Made by a program: the position numbers and the translations under genes | Assembly: GCA_026008535.1 (NCBI GenBank) | Contig: BRKX01000009.1 | Location: 33,546,501-33,610,500 of the forward strand | Length of the DNA stretch: 64,000 nucleotides | Reading direction: 5' to 3' | Source of the DNA: Perilla frutescens | Taxonomy: Eukaryota > Streptophyta > Magnoliopsida > Lamiales > Lamiaceae | Notes under the pieces: generated by a model | Databases searched by the model: none | What the model saw: the letters and a program-made list of their open reading frames with translations, nothing else | What the model was told of the DNA's origin: nothing | Shown: in pieces, positions 24,247 through 34,437 of the stretch | How the letters are laid out: each line of letters starts with the position of its first letter | How positions within the stretch are numbered: position 1 is the first letter of the stretch

Positions 24247-24960
24247 CTATGGTGACGCACTAGGTCGGATGAAACCTAGGTCTGATAATTCCTGAAGCTG
24301 AATCTTGAGTTCTTGTAACTCTTTTGAGGCCTTCCTGTACGGAGCTTTTGAAATCGGAGCTGCTCCCGGTTCCAAATCTATTACAAACTCGACCTGCCGG
24401 TTTGGTAGCAATCCTGGCAATTCTTCTGGAAAAACATCCGCAAACTCTTGCACAACTGGAACATTTTCCATTGCTCTCTCTATATCATCTATCTTGTTTA
24501 GATAAACCAGGGAAGCTTGATTTCCTCTCTTGATCATCTTCTTGGCCTGCAGCGCTGAAATTATTGGAGTGAAATTTCCCATCTCTATGCTGTGAAAACT
24601 TGTTGGCTTCTCCTGGAACTTGGAATGATATCTACCTTTCGCTGCATAGGATCATGACATGGTTTTCTGACAAACCAATCCATTCCTAGGATTACATCGG
24701 TATCCCACATCGGTAGGACACTTAGATTATCAGCCTTAATCCTCGTTGATCCTAAGTCTATTTCTATGTTCGAGCAAACATGAGTCGCAGTTATAATTCC
24801 GTCAGTTGGCATTAAAATCTTCATCTTATGACTAGCTCATTCAGTTTTAAGCTCTAACTTATCACAGCATGCAGATGAAATAAAAGAGTGCAATGCTCTA
24901 GTATCAAATAAAATAACTACAGGCATGCCGTGAAGTTTGCCCATACCTGCAAGGTTACCT
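24247..24960 (-). pseudogene. Element B aspartic protease and linker (decayed)
   Basis: The minus strand shows DVILGMDWFVRKP (about 24665-24705) and, upstream at 24885-24905, FDTRALHSFIS, where the family has D(T/S)GASHSFIS. The Asp is kept but the active-site Gly is Arg and the Ser is Leu, so the enzyme is dead. The linker carries EFADVFPEELPGLLPNRQVEF and APYRKASKELQEL. Confidence 0.83.
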
Positions 24961-26110
24961 TTCTAATACCCTTTCCCGGAGGAACTGGAATTCATTGCGT
25001 AAGACCTGGAAGTACCTTGTTGTGTCTGCCACTGCTGTTGTTGCTGCTGCTATGGTTGCTAACTCTATTGACCCGATGCCTGCAGGGCCTTTAGCTGCTG
25101 AGGGTTCTGTCCCTGCTATGTCTTCGGGCAATGCCTCGCATAGTGACCTTCCTGGCCACAGTTATAGCAACCTGTACTACCAACCAAGTAGATTCCCTTA
25201 TGTGGCTTATTGCACTTTGGACATAATGGATAGTTAGTTTGTGCTGGCACAAATCTTTCTGGGGCAGGGGCATTCTGCTGTCCTTGTTATCTGTTTCCTT
25301 GCCAAAGTTTCCTGTAGCCTTGGTTCATGTTCTAGTCACCTCCATTATTCCACGTTCTCTTCCCTTGAAAGTTCTTTGCTGGAGTCTGGGTTGTTGCTGG
25401 GGCTTGAGTTGGCACTGGAGCTGACACTGGGGCCTTTTATTCTTCAGGTATTACTGCCTCAATGTCCAATGCCCTGTTCAACGACTCGACATAGGTCAGG
25501 TCTTTCCGACTTGCCAAGGACATGGTAATCTCATGCCTTAGTCCTAATCTGAATTTAGATGCCATCTTCTTGTCAGTATCTACATGGAGAGGTGCATATC
25601 GTGACAACTCATAGAATACTCGCTCGTACTCTATGACGGACATATTTCCCTGTTTCAGAGTATGAAACTCTGCTTTCTTCTTGACTTTGAACGTCTTAGG
25701 AATGTATTTGTCATAGAATCCAGTTTTGAACTAATCCCATGTATAGGCATCAAGCTGCTCCTCAGTCATGGTCCTCCTTCTAGACTCCCACCAGAAATCT
25801 ACAGATCTAGTTAACTGGAATGCTACATAGGAGAGTCGCTCCTGGTTATCACAGCAAAGGAAATTAAAAATTCATTCCATCTTCCGGATCCACACCTCAA
25901 CATCGGGGGGGTTTCCTGCTCCATCAAACGATGGAAGGTTCTGTCGCAGAAAAAATTCCTCAATTCTGCGCTGTGGATGTGGGGGAGGTGTCTGCTCTTG
26001 TTCCCCCTGTGTCTTTCATGTTGTTTTTCCTCCACTATTTCCGTATTTCTTGTCTTGGAGGTCTCCCTCTAGGCCTATTCTGTCTTACAGGATTCACATT
26101 CGCATTTCTT
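24961..26110 (-). pseudogene. Element B gag with CCHC knuckle (decayed)
   Basis: Capsid region: RQNLPSFDGAGNPPDVEVW (about 25900-25960), SYVAFQLTRSVDFWWESRRR (about 25790-25840), then MSVIEYERVFYELSRYAPLH (25580-25643) and KFRLGLRHEITMSLAS. The nucleocapsid knuckle CYNCGQEGHYARHC lies at 25128-25169 on the minus strand. Several stops and frame changes, notably between 25700 and 25740. Gag forms the particle that packages element RNA. Confidence 0.82.
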
Positions 26111-26523
26111 CCTCTTGCTGCTCTGGGTAGCACTATTCTGCAAATTATAATTAATAATTACGTCACTGCCCACTGCTGTTTAATAACTATGCTTTAATTG
26201 ATCCTTAACACATCTTGAGCACAACAACCTTTGTAGTCTTAAATATCTATATATCTATATATATATATATATATATATCAGGAAAATCGCCTCAAATGAG
26301 GTCTTACAAGTACATTTTCTAATGCATGGGTTCTGCAAAAACCAGCCATGCCTGGACGACAGAATGCTTTCAAGCTAACGCATTCCTGTCTCAAAAGGTG
26401 GAAATACCTAAGTCCCAAGAATGGTCCTCTAGGGAACACATTCAACTACTGTAATGTACATAGCAAAATAGATCATCCTGATACAAAATGCACTAACGTA
26501 GCACAAAAGCTAAACTAGTCAGA

Positions 26524-26724
26524 CTAGCTACTGCCGACCGACCATTCTGGATCCTCCGAGCGGTCATCTCCCTCCTCTGACTGCAAATCCTCCGAGGGAT
26601 CCTCCTCTAACTCCTCCTTAACTGTTAGTACTAGACGGTCTATAGCTGCTGCACCTCCCTCCTCAGCTCTCTGGCAGCGCACCTCGTGCACAACCTCTAT
26701 AGTCCTCTCCGGAGAACCTATCAC
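26524..26724 (-). other. Small acidic ORF upstream of element B gag
   Basis: About 66 codons, GTG-initiated as read, rich in Glu, Asp and Ser (ELEEDPSEDLQSEEGDD). It lies upstream of gag on the same strand, in what should be the element leader. No family recognised; possibly a pre-gag ORF, possibly chance. Confidence 0.25.
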
Positions 26725-26740
26725 TGTCTAGCGCTTCCTG

Positions 26741-26981
26741 GGATGATGAAGCCATACAAGGCATTGAAGGCCTTGAACCCGAGCTGCAATTCAAAGGTCC
26801 AATGACATGACTTCGAGCAAAGAAATTACAAGGTTATTTCCAAGTGTTGATTCGCAAGAAGTTTGAGGAATTAGAAGATGTAAAGTGCAGCCATACTTTA
26901 GTTAATTTATTAACTAATGAAGATCAAGATCATACCATGGAAAATATAACTTGAAGAGTTGAAGAAGAGAGCAAGAAGAAG
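26741..26981 (+). pseudogene. Pol C-terminal remnant before the C LTR
   Basis: Plus strand DDEAIQGIEGLEPELQFKG, then after one stop RAKKLQGYFQVLIRKKFEEL, the Pol tail type also seen in D and E. It ends at a purine-rich tract (26950-26981, GAAGAAGAGAGCAAGAAGAA) abutting the LTR. It is joined at about 26740 to reversed element B sequence. Confidence 0.6.
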
Positions 26982-28025
26982 TGCATATGTGCATGGAGCT
27001 GTTTTCGCCCTTGATTTAATTTAATTAAGGGGTTGATTTTTATCTAGACTATAGTATTTATTTAATTAATTTAGACTATAGTTTAGATCAGTTTTTAATT
27101 AATTTTTAAGTGTAATTTTCGTTCCTTTTAGTATAGGTTTGACTAGAATTGTATTTAAGGCAATTTCCAACCTTGAATAGAATTATAGTTTAGGTATTTT
27201 TATAATATAGTTGGAGATCCTTTTTGGATCAGATTTTTAGGCCTTTTTAGAGTTTAATTTCGTGCATGTTAGGCCCTATAAATAGGGGAACCATGTTACT
27301 TTGATATTTTAGACATTATTAATTAAAATTACTTTTGCATTCAATTTGTGTCTCAACCGTTCAAAGCTTTTGATTGTTTTCTATCGAAAAGACTCATTCT
27401 TGAAGCCTAGAAAACTTTGAGTCTTATATCAAGGGAACGTTCTAATTCACACGAGGAATTAGGGTGAACTCGCTACTGAGGAGTAACTTTGAGATTCGTT
27501 TTCATCGTACAAGATACGCTGGGGATTAATCGGGTTGCAAATCACAATACCTCCGTCGTCCAGCCACCATCTTCGATTTCCTACACCTTCCATCAACGTC
27601 CGTGACACTCCCAAGCCATCAAGACCTGATCGTGTGTCGATCAACAAGGGTTCGGTTCCGTTCGCGCCTAATTCGTCGTGTTCGTCATCAATACCGTAAG
27701 TACTTCTTAGCCTTAACATACCCTATCTACTCTAGCCTTTCTTCACCATATTTCCAGCCCATGATAGCCCTTTCCCCAGCCATAATAATCGTCCAAAACA
27801 GCCCCCTTACCTTTGGATTTGTGTGTCCCTTTTCTGTCATAGTTTAAGTGTCGTAATTAGGTCTAGTTCGTCTTTAATATTTTTTTGAGTTGTTATTTCA
27901 TTTAATTCAGATTATTTCGAGCTATTTGAGTCTTAGAGTGGGGTTGAATCCTTCCTTAGTTGGCGTGTTCGATTCTATTTTTCCGCACGTCCTCGTATCC
28001 TGTACAAATTGTCCGGGTTACATCA
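26982..28025 (+). repeat. LTR of element C
   Basis: Starts TGCATATGTG after the purine tract and ends GGGTTACATCA. It has a TATA box at 27277. It has a Pol tail on its left and a primer site plus gag on its right, so it serves as the 3' LTR of one copy and the 5' LTR of the next. Confidence 0.7.
27277..27284 (+). promoter_or_regulatory. TATA box of the C LTR
   Basis: TATAAATA followed by GGGGAACCAT, in the same context as 1614-1621. Confidence 0.55.
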
Positions 28026-28031
28026 TAAAAT

Positions 28032-28045
28032 TGGCATCAGAGCCA
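28032..28045 (+). other. Primer binding site of element C
   Basis: TGGCATCAGAGCCA, 6 bp after the LTR end. It resembles TGGTATCAGAGC of initiator tRNA-Met primed elements and is identical to the H1 site. The leader behind it (28046-28957) has an A-rich tract (28142-28290) and a CT-rich block (28540-28600). Confidence 0.75.
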
Positions 28046-29406
28046 CGTCAGCTCTGCTGGTCGTGGTTCAATCCTACGTGTCAAGTATTGCTTACGTGTT
28101 AGTTGACATCTCTATCGAGTTGTAATAGTTAGTGTTCATTGCAAAAAAAAAGATCGGTTAAAAAAAACAAAAAAAAAATCGAAAGTTAAAAAAAAAGGAT
28201 TACGATCAAAAAGAAAAGAAAAGAGAGACCGAATAAAAAAAAAAATCGGATAAAAAAAAAGAGAAAATCTGAAAAAAAAAAAGGGAAAAATCCAATTTGA
28301 TTTTTGAATTACCTTTTGAGTTAGATTTTATTTGTAGTTCTTTCCTTTTAGTTCTAGTCATAGTTCGTAACTCCCTTGTGAGCCTTATTTTAGTTTTGAG
28401 AACTTTCCTTATAGTATAGTTCTTTAGTTGGTAATTTCCAATTGAGTTGAATTTTAATTTGGTTCATTCCATTTAGAGTCTAGTCTAATTAAGGTATTTA
28501 GATTGTGTTACACTAGTGATACACATATCCAAATCATTTTCTTTCCTCCTTTCTTCATTTCTTTCCTTCCTTTCCTTCCTTTTACCCCAACACACCCGAT
28601 TTTCCGGTTTTCCATCCTCTCCCTACTATTTCTGCTCCTGAGCTCCGATTTTTCTCCACCATACCATTCCGGAAACGTCTCGACGAGACGAACCAAACTC
28701 ACCTCCTTGCTGTGACATAAGGGCTTTTTTGGCCAAATTCCATCAGCTTCAAGGTGAAATCGTCCCCAGAAGTTCGAAAGAAGCCGATTTCAAGCAACGG
28801 AAGAGTCGATTAACACCACCATATACACACCTCTCACATGAGCACCACTACATACTTAAGAGCATACACGAGGGGTAAAATATAGAGAGAAAACACGAGT
28901 GATTGTGAGGAATTGTGAGGCCCTACACCCTATTTTTCTTTCACGTTTGTTCATTGTTTGCAGGTACGCATGAAATCCAGAGACGGGTATAACAAAACAC
29001 ATGATAAGGCACCCGCTTCGTCTAGTTCTCATATAGACGCGGCTTCATCGATGCCACAACCATGGGATGCCCAGTACCACCATCAAGAACTGGAGCATAA
29101 GCTAGATAGTTCGTTGGCCAAGATGATGGCACAACTCGAGCTTATTGCTGCTCGAATTCCTATACCACCACTAGTTTAAGAACAACCTGTCCAACAGCCA
29201 GAAGTAGTTCATCAGCATGAAACAGCTTGTCAGCCAGAAGTTCATGTAGTCGAGCCAGCCAGGGCGAATGCTAGAGCACCACAAGCTCAGCATCGCCAAC
29301 CTCAAGTGCAGTTTAACGATCATTATAATCGTGATGCTGAAGAAGACTATGGTTACTATGCAGAGGAGTTAGAGGCTGAGTATGATCCATATCAGAGACG
29401 TGACCG

Positions 29407-29414
29407 ACCACGTC
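29407..29414. repeat. Target site duplication of the hAT element (left copy)
   Basis: ACCACGTC; the right copy is at 33365-33372. Eight bp is the hAT-superfamily length. Confidence 0.92.
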
Positions 29415-29429
29415 TAGAGATGCCCACGG

Positions 29430-29610
29430 TTCCGGTTCCGGCCGGTTCCGGTTAGAAACCGCCGGTTAGGCGGTTCCGGAACGGCGGAACCGGAACCGCA
29501 CCGTGCGGTTCCGGTTGACAGTTCCGGTTTGTTAACCAGAACCGCCGGTTTGGGCTCCGGGCGGTTTTGGCCGGTTACCGGCGGTTAGCCGGTTAACCGC
29601 CGGTTTCCGG
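29430..29610. repeat. hAT left subterminal repeats
   Basis: Dense copies of GGTTCCGG and CCGGCGGTTA/TAACCGCC in both orientations, mirrored at 32980-33350. They are likely transposase binding sites, as in Ac and other hAT elements; the function is inferred. Confidence 0.7.
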
Positions 29611-30212
29611 TGTTTTTTTTTTTTTTCTTTTTTCCTCTATCTCTCCGAACTCGAATTGACGATTGGACGAAAAACTACTAAGTACTAAATCGATAAAATT
29701 AATAATTTACAAGTTAAAAACTAAGAAGTATGACAAAACACAAGTTTATTTGAATTTTGATATTATTATATAATTTTATTATTATAATTTATATCTTACA
29801 ATTTACAAGTTATAAAACTTACAAGTTACATGTTACAACTTACAACTTACAAGAATATTGAGAATACAATTTAATTTATCAAATTACAAGTTACAAAATA
29901 CAAATTCTAAATTAATCAAGCTATGAAAATATGAAATTACAATTAACAAATTTACAAATTACAATTTACAAATAACAAGTTACAAAATATAAATTGTAAA
30001 TTTATCAAACTATGAAAATATAAAATTACAATTTACAAATTTACAATTTACAAATTACAATTTACAAGTTACAATTTGAGCTAATTTAGGAATTAGGGGG
30101 GAAAAAGAAATAATTGAAATTTGGGCTTGCACTTCATATGAAGCTGCCTATGTATCCCTTACCTTGGAATCAAAGCCCTCGTAGTTCATTTTACCTTTTT
30201 TCCTTGGCGAGT

Positions 30213-32657
30213 CTAGAATTCGAAGTCGTCGTCCCAATCATCTCCGGTTTGGCTCCCTCCTTCGGCTTCACTCTCCGAGCCAACTTCAATGAGCGGGCCA
30301 TCCATCAAGTCGTCCCAACGGTTCTCTTGCTCTCTTAGGTCGGCTTTGGACTCGTCCTTCAGCATCATTTGAGCTTTGAGGTGATCCGGTGTCAAATTTG
30401 ATCTCCGTTCGTCCAACATGTAACCGGATTCACTGAAAGCTTGCTCGACCGCTACCGTTGATGCCGGGACTCCAAAAATCTCCCTTGCCATAATTGCAAG
30501 CAAAGGATACCGCTCTTGATTTCGGGACCACCACTTGAGAACATCATAATCGTTGGGACCTGCATTTTCATCATCGGGGGGCACAACAGGGTCTTGCAAA
30601 TACATATCTAATTCATTTTGACTACGCCTAGTATTTCCTCTACCGTGGAAAAATTTTTGGAATTCTTGTAAAGCACTACCACGTGAAGATGAAGTATTTA
30701 ATCCTAATGAAAAAGAACTACTAGAACCTGAAGAACGACTGGTTGGACGAGTTATACTATCAGCATATTTTAACTCATATTCTCTATAAAGTGAATATAT
30801 AGACTCATAAATTTCTGTTTTAATTTCTTCAGCAGTTGGCACATGTATATCGGGATCGGAACCTGTAAAACTCATAGTAGACAAAAACTTGTAATACATG
30901 TCAATCATTTCGTTAGTACCACTTAGTTTAAAAGTAGGATCCAATATTTTTGCAACCAAAAAAATATTAGGCACGTGATCAAAATATTTTAGCCATTTTT
31001 TTACCATGGCTAGAATCATATCTTGCAAATCGGGTTTATGACTACAAGTATTAAATTTTTCAGCAATTAAACAACAATGATACATAAATTTACAAACAGT
31101 GGGGTAATACACACCGGATAAATCTTTTGTTGCATATTGAAAAACTTGTAAAAGCTCCATTAATTCAATACAATCATCCCAATACGAAGATAATAAAATA
31201 AACGATTCAATATTCATAGCAAAAAAAGAACATAATAATTCACGATATTCAAAAGTTGCAGAAAGCATTTCATAAGTAGAGTTCCACCTATTAGGCACAT
31301 CTAAGTTAAAAATTTTAGAATGCACACCAGCTTCCCTACAGAATTTTTCCCACCTACGTCTAACTCTAACTCTACCATGAATATAATCTACAGCATCACG
31401 AATAGGTTGGATTGAGTCATTTAATATTCTAAGTCCATCTTGAACACATAAATTCAAAATATGAGCAATACATCGCGTATGAAAATATTTACCATGCAAG
31501 GTTGGATTACATGCTTGGATTAATTCTCTAATACTAGCCGTATTAGCACTCGCATTATCAAAACCAATAGAAAAAATTTTATCAAGCATTTTAAAATGAT
31601 TGCAAATTTTAATAATAGCCTTAGCAATATTAGTAGCACTATGTTGACAGTTAAATCTACGAAAAGAAACTAAACGTTTATTTAAATTCCATGAATAATC
31701 AATCCAATGCAATGTAACAGCAATATAATGACGACAGATAAATTTATCAGACCAAATATCAGAACAAATAGCAACCCTATAAGGAATTTTACTAATAACA
31801 CTTTTCAATTTCGACTTATATCTTATATGCAATTTTTCAAGGGTCCTAGTCATAGTCATTCTAGGTATTCTTTGAGCACCAGGATTATAAGCAGCTTTCA
31901 TACGACGTTCAAAATTTATGCTATCGGCAAATTGAAGTGCTAAAGATTCTTCACAAATAAAATAACACATTTGTTCTCTAGCAACTAGAAGGTCAAACCT
32001 AAAGAGTTGGGATAAGTACGGCGTACCTTCACCTTGACTTTCGATATTTTGACTGCTTACCGGTTGGAAGTTGAGTTGCGATTGAGCTTGAGCACGTCCA
32101 AGTTTGACTTGATGATTGTTGGTGATGTGTGACCAGTACGTCCCATAGCCGCCTCCAGTGCGAAATTTATATTGCTTCGGACAATAGTTGCAATACAAAT
32201 CAAACACACCCGCTTCATTCTTCCTTGACACCTTTCGGAAATGAATAGTGAAGAGAGCAGATTTTAGTGCCGTACTTCTTGTTGGAACGGCCTCCTCCTC
32301 CTCCGTGTCGAGATCGATGGATGGATTTCCACTGAAAGCACGAGATTCTTGAGATCATTGTAATTCTTCAAACTGGATCCATCTTGCCACTTCTTCATCA
32401 ACTGCCATTTGAGCTGCAGCAGTAGGATTGTTGTGAAAACCGCCACCACTTGGATCGTTGTAGAAACCGCTATCGGCTCCGCCATAGGGATTCACATATT
32501 CTTCAGGTTGTTGTTGTTAAAATTGAGGCGACGTCGTATCAGCATCATCAGAAATATGTACTCTAGAATGAGTACGACGACGACGACGTGGAGCTTCGGA
32601 ACTATCAGCAATAGCTTTGCCTTTACCCTTATCGGCTCGACTACCTCGGCTAGACAT
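30213..32657 (-). CDS. hAT transposase (BED zinc finger, hAT C-terminal domain), two early stops
   Basis: DNA transposase of the Ac/hAT superfamily; it cuts and re-inserts the element in the nucleus. From the ATG at 32655-32657 the frame is 814 codons. It is interrupted by TAA at 32517-32519 (codon 47) and TGA at 32355-32357 (codon 101), and open from there to 30213 (over 700 codons). It shows a basic RRRRR near the N-terminus and a BED-type finger CNYCPKQYKF...HITNNH (about 32110-32200). The RNase H-like catalytic region contains ICSDIWSD and GFDNASANTASI. The hAT dimerisation domain at 30370-30540 has YPLLAIMAREIFGVPAST, VEQAFSESG and LTPDHLKAQ. The residues around both stops still look coding, so they are probably recent nonsense changes; an intron hiding them is possible but not evident. 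Confidence 0.88.
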
Positions 32658-33785
32658 GATGATTAGGGATGAATGGATGATAGAAAATGAGTAGAATTGT
32701 AGAAATGAAGAAATGAAGAAATCGAGATATTGAGAGATTGAGAGTGGAGACTGGAGAGACTAGAGAGTAACTTCGTAAAATTGTAACTTGTAATAAAACT
32801 CGAATAAGAAAATGATATTGCTTGAATAGTAGAATAGAGAGAATTTGAGTATAGAGAGAGAGATTGAGAGTTTGGTGTGGGTGAAAATGGTGGAGGAGAT
32901 GGGGTATTTATAGGTGAAAATTGGGGAGTGGGGGGAAAAATTTAAAATTTGAATTTGAAAAATTTTGAAAAAAATAACGGCCGAACCGCCGGTTTTGGAG
33001 CCCAAACCGGCGGTTTTCGGCCAAACCGTCGGTTTGGGCTCCAAAACCGGCGGTTCCACGTCAGCAATCCGCCTCCGTGCGTTCCTAGCCGTAGATCGAG
33101 ATCACGCGGATTGTGATCTCGACCGTTAAAAAAAAAATAATAATAATAATAATAATAATACACAAACCGCCGGTTAACCGCCCAAACCGACGGTTTCTAA
33201 CCGGCGGTTTGAAAAAAACCTCCCCCCAAACCGGAACCGGACCGGCCTACTACGGTTGACGGTTACGGTTTGTAAACCGTAACCGTCCGTACGGTTCCGG
33301 AACCGGCCCAAACCGGCAAACCGGCGGTTATAACCGCCGGTCCGGTTTTTTTTAGGCACCTCTAACCACGTCTGCCCTACAGACAAGCACCCCGACGTGC
33401 AGATCCCGACAGCTTGTTGAACAACATCAAAATAACCATCCCAGAGTTTGAAGGCCTTCACGATCCTGATTTGTACTTGGATTGGGAACATAAGGTTGAG
33501 AAGATTTTCAACTGCTATGAATTTCGTGAGCAGAAGAAGGTCAAGTTAGCCTCATTAGAGTTTAGAGGCTACGCAGCCTCATAGTGGGAGATGCAGCAGG
33601 AACGACGCCGACGTGAGAGATATCCACCCGTCGATACTTGGGAAGAGATGAAAGGATTGCTGCGTGGCAGGTTCATTCATGTACATTATGAGAGAGAGCT
33701 CGAGAAGAAGTTCAGTCGGATCAAGCAAGAGACCCAATCAGTTGAAGAATACCACAAGCAACTTGAGACTTCCCTGAATAAATTG

Positions 33786-34437
33786 GCGGTTAGCCAGTTC
33801 GGGACCACACAAATCGGAACTGCACCGCCATGATGAGGTTGCTGGTTACGGTTTTCAAACTATAATTGGCGGTTTGTTTGCTCCACGGTTTCTTTTTTAA
33901 TTCGAACTTATGAACTATTAAATATTATCACATTATAATTTCCATAAACTAACTAGGCTATAAATTTACAAGTTAAAAACTAAAAAGGATGACAAACACA
34001 AGTTTATTTGATATCATTGTCGTATGATGACATTATAATTTATCTCTTACAAAAATCAAGTTTATTTGATAAATAATATGACATTATAAAATTACAAATT
34101 ACAAATCAAACTATGAAGTTACAAACTTACAAGTTACAACTTAGCATTAAATTACAATTTACAATTAACAATTTGACTGATTTAAGGGGAATTGAAATTT
34201 GGGCTTGCACTTTAAATTATGAAACTGCCTATATATCTATTACATTGGAATCAAAGCAGGTAGTTTATTTTATCTTTTTTTCTTGTGGAGTCTAGAAGTC
34301 GAGATCGTCATCCAATTCGCTGTTGGTTTGGCTCCCGCTCTCTACTCATTCAGCTTCACTCTCCGAGCCAACTAGAATCAGCTGGCCATACATGAAATCG
34401 TCCCAACAGTTCTCTTAGTTTCTTAGGTCGGCTTTTG
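33786..34437 (-). mobile_element. Truncated older hAT relic
   Basis: Related to the left 0.95 kb of the hAT at 29415, including GGCGGTTAGCC-like ends, ATTACAAATTACAA repeats and the reversed transposase C-terminus (34190-34437 parallels 30113-30360). It has many substitutions and indels and ends within the transposase. No target duplication was found. It interrupts element C gag. Confidence 0.75.

Larger units (their letters stand above)
18324..26740 (-). mobile_element. Element B: Ty3/gypsy chromovirus (Tekay/Del-like), minus strand, 5' end lost
   Basis: One LTR (18324-21521) is followed on the plus strand by a reversed polypurine tract (21522-21535) and then integrase, RT, protease and gag remnants on the minus strand, in Ty3 order. 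The expected 5' LTR and primer site are absent. At about 26740 the sequence switches to the Pol tail of element C. A 5-bp flank AGAGT precedes the LTR at 18319 but its partner is lost. All coding parts are broken. Confidence 0.8.
29415..33364 (-). mobile_element. hAT transposon with near-intact transposase
   Basis: 3950 bp. It is flanked by a perfect 8-bp duplication ACCACGTC (29407-29414 and 33365-33372). Termini are TAGAGATGCC on the left and, reversed, TAGAGGTGCC on the right (9 of 10). Both ends are packed with GGTTCCGG, CCGGCGGTT and AACCGCCGG motifs in both orientations. The interior has a long minus-strand transposase and an AT-rich tract of TTACAAATTACAA-like repeats (29690-30080). 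The exact duplication inside a decayed gag shows a much later arrival than element C. Confidence 0.93.
28958..33785 (+). pseudogene. Element C gag, split by a hAT insertion
   Basis: The N-terminal part at 28958-29406 (SSHIDAASSMPQPWDAQYHH, HKLDSSLAKMMAQLELIAAR) has a stop at 29177 and continues with Gln-rich sequence to the hAT site. The capsid part resumes at 33373: NNIKITIPEFEGLHDPDLYLD, KKVKLASLEFRGYAAS followed by a stop, then TWEEMKGLLRGRFIHVHYER and SVEEYHKQLETSLNKLAV. After about 33785 it is cut by a second hAT relic. Protease, RT and integrase are not found downstream. Confidence 0.72.

Noticed and set aside
28032..28045. tRNA gene fragment
   Set aside because: The match to initiator tRNA-Met is only the primer-site length and sits next to an LTR end; the same is true at 13133, 58727, 51224 and, for tRNA-Asp, 63202.
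31707..32666. ORFs on the plus strand and a second minus frame at 32264-32485
   Set aside because: Shadows of the hAT transposase; the frame in register with it begins at 32657.
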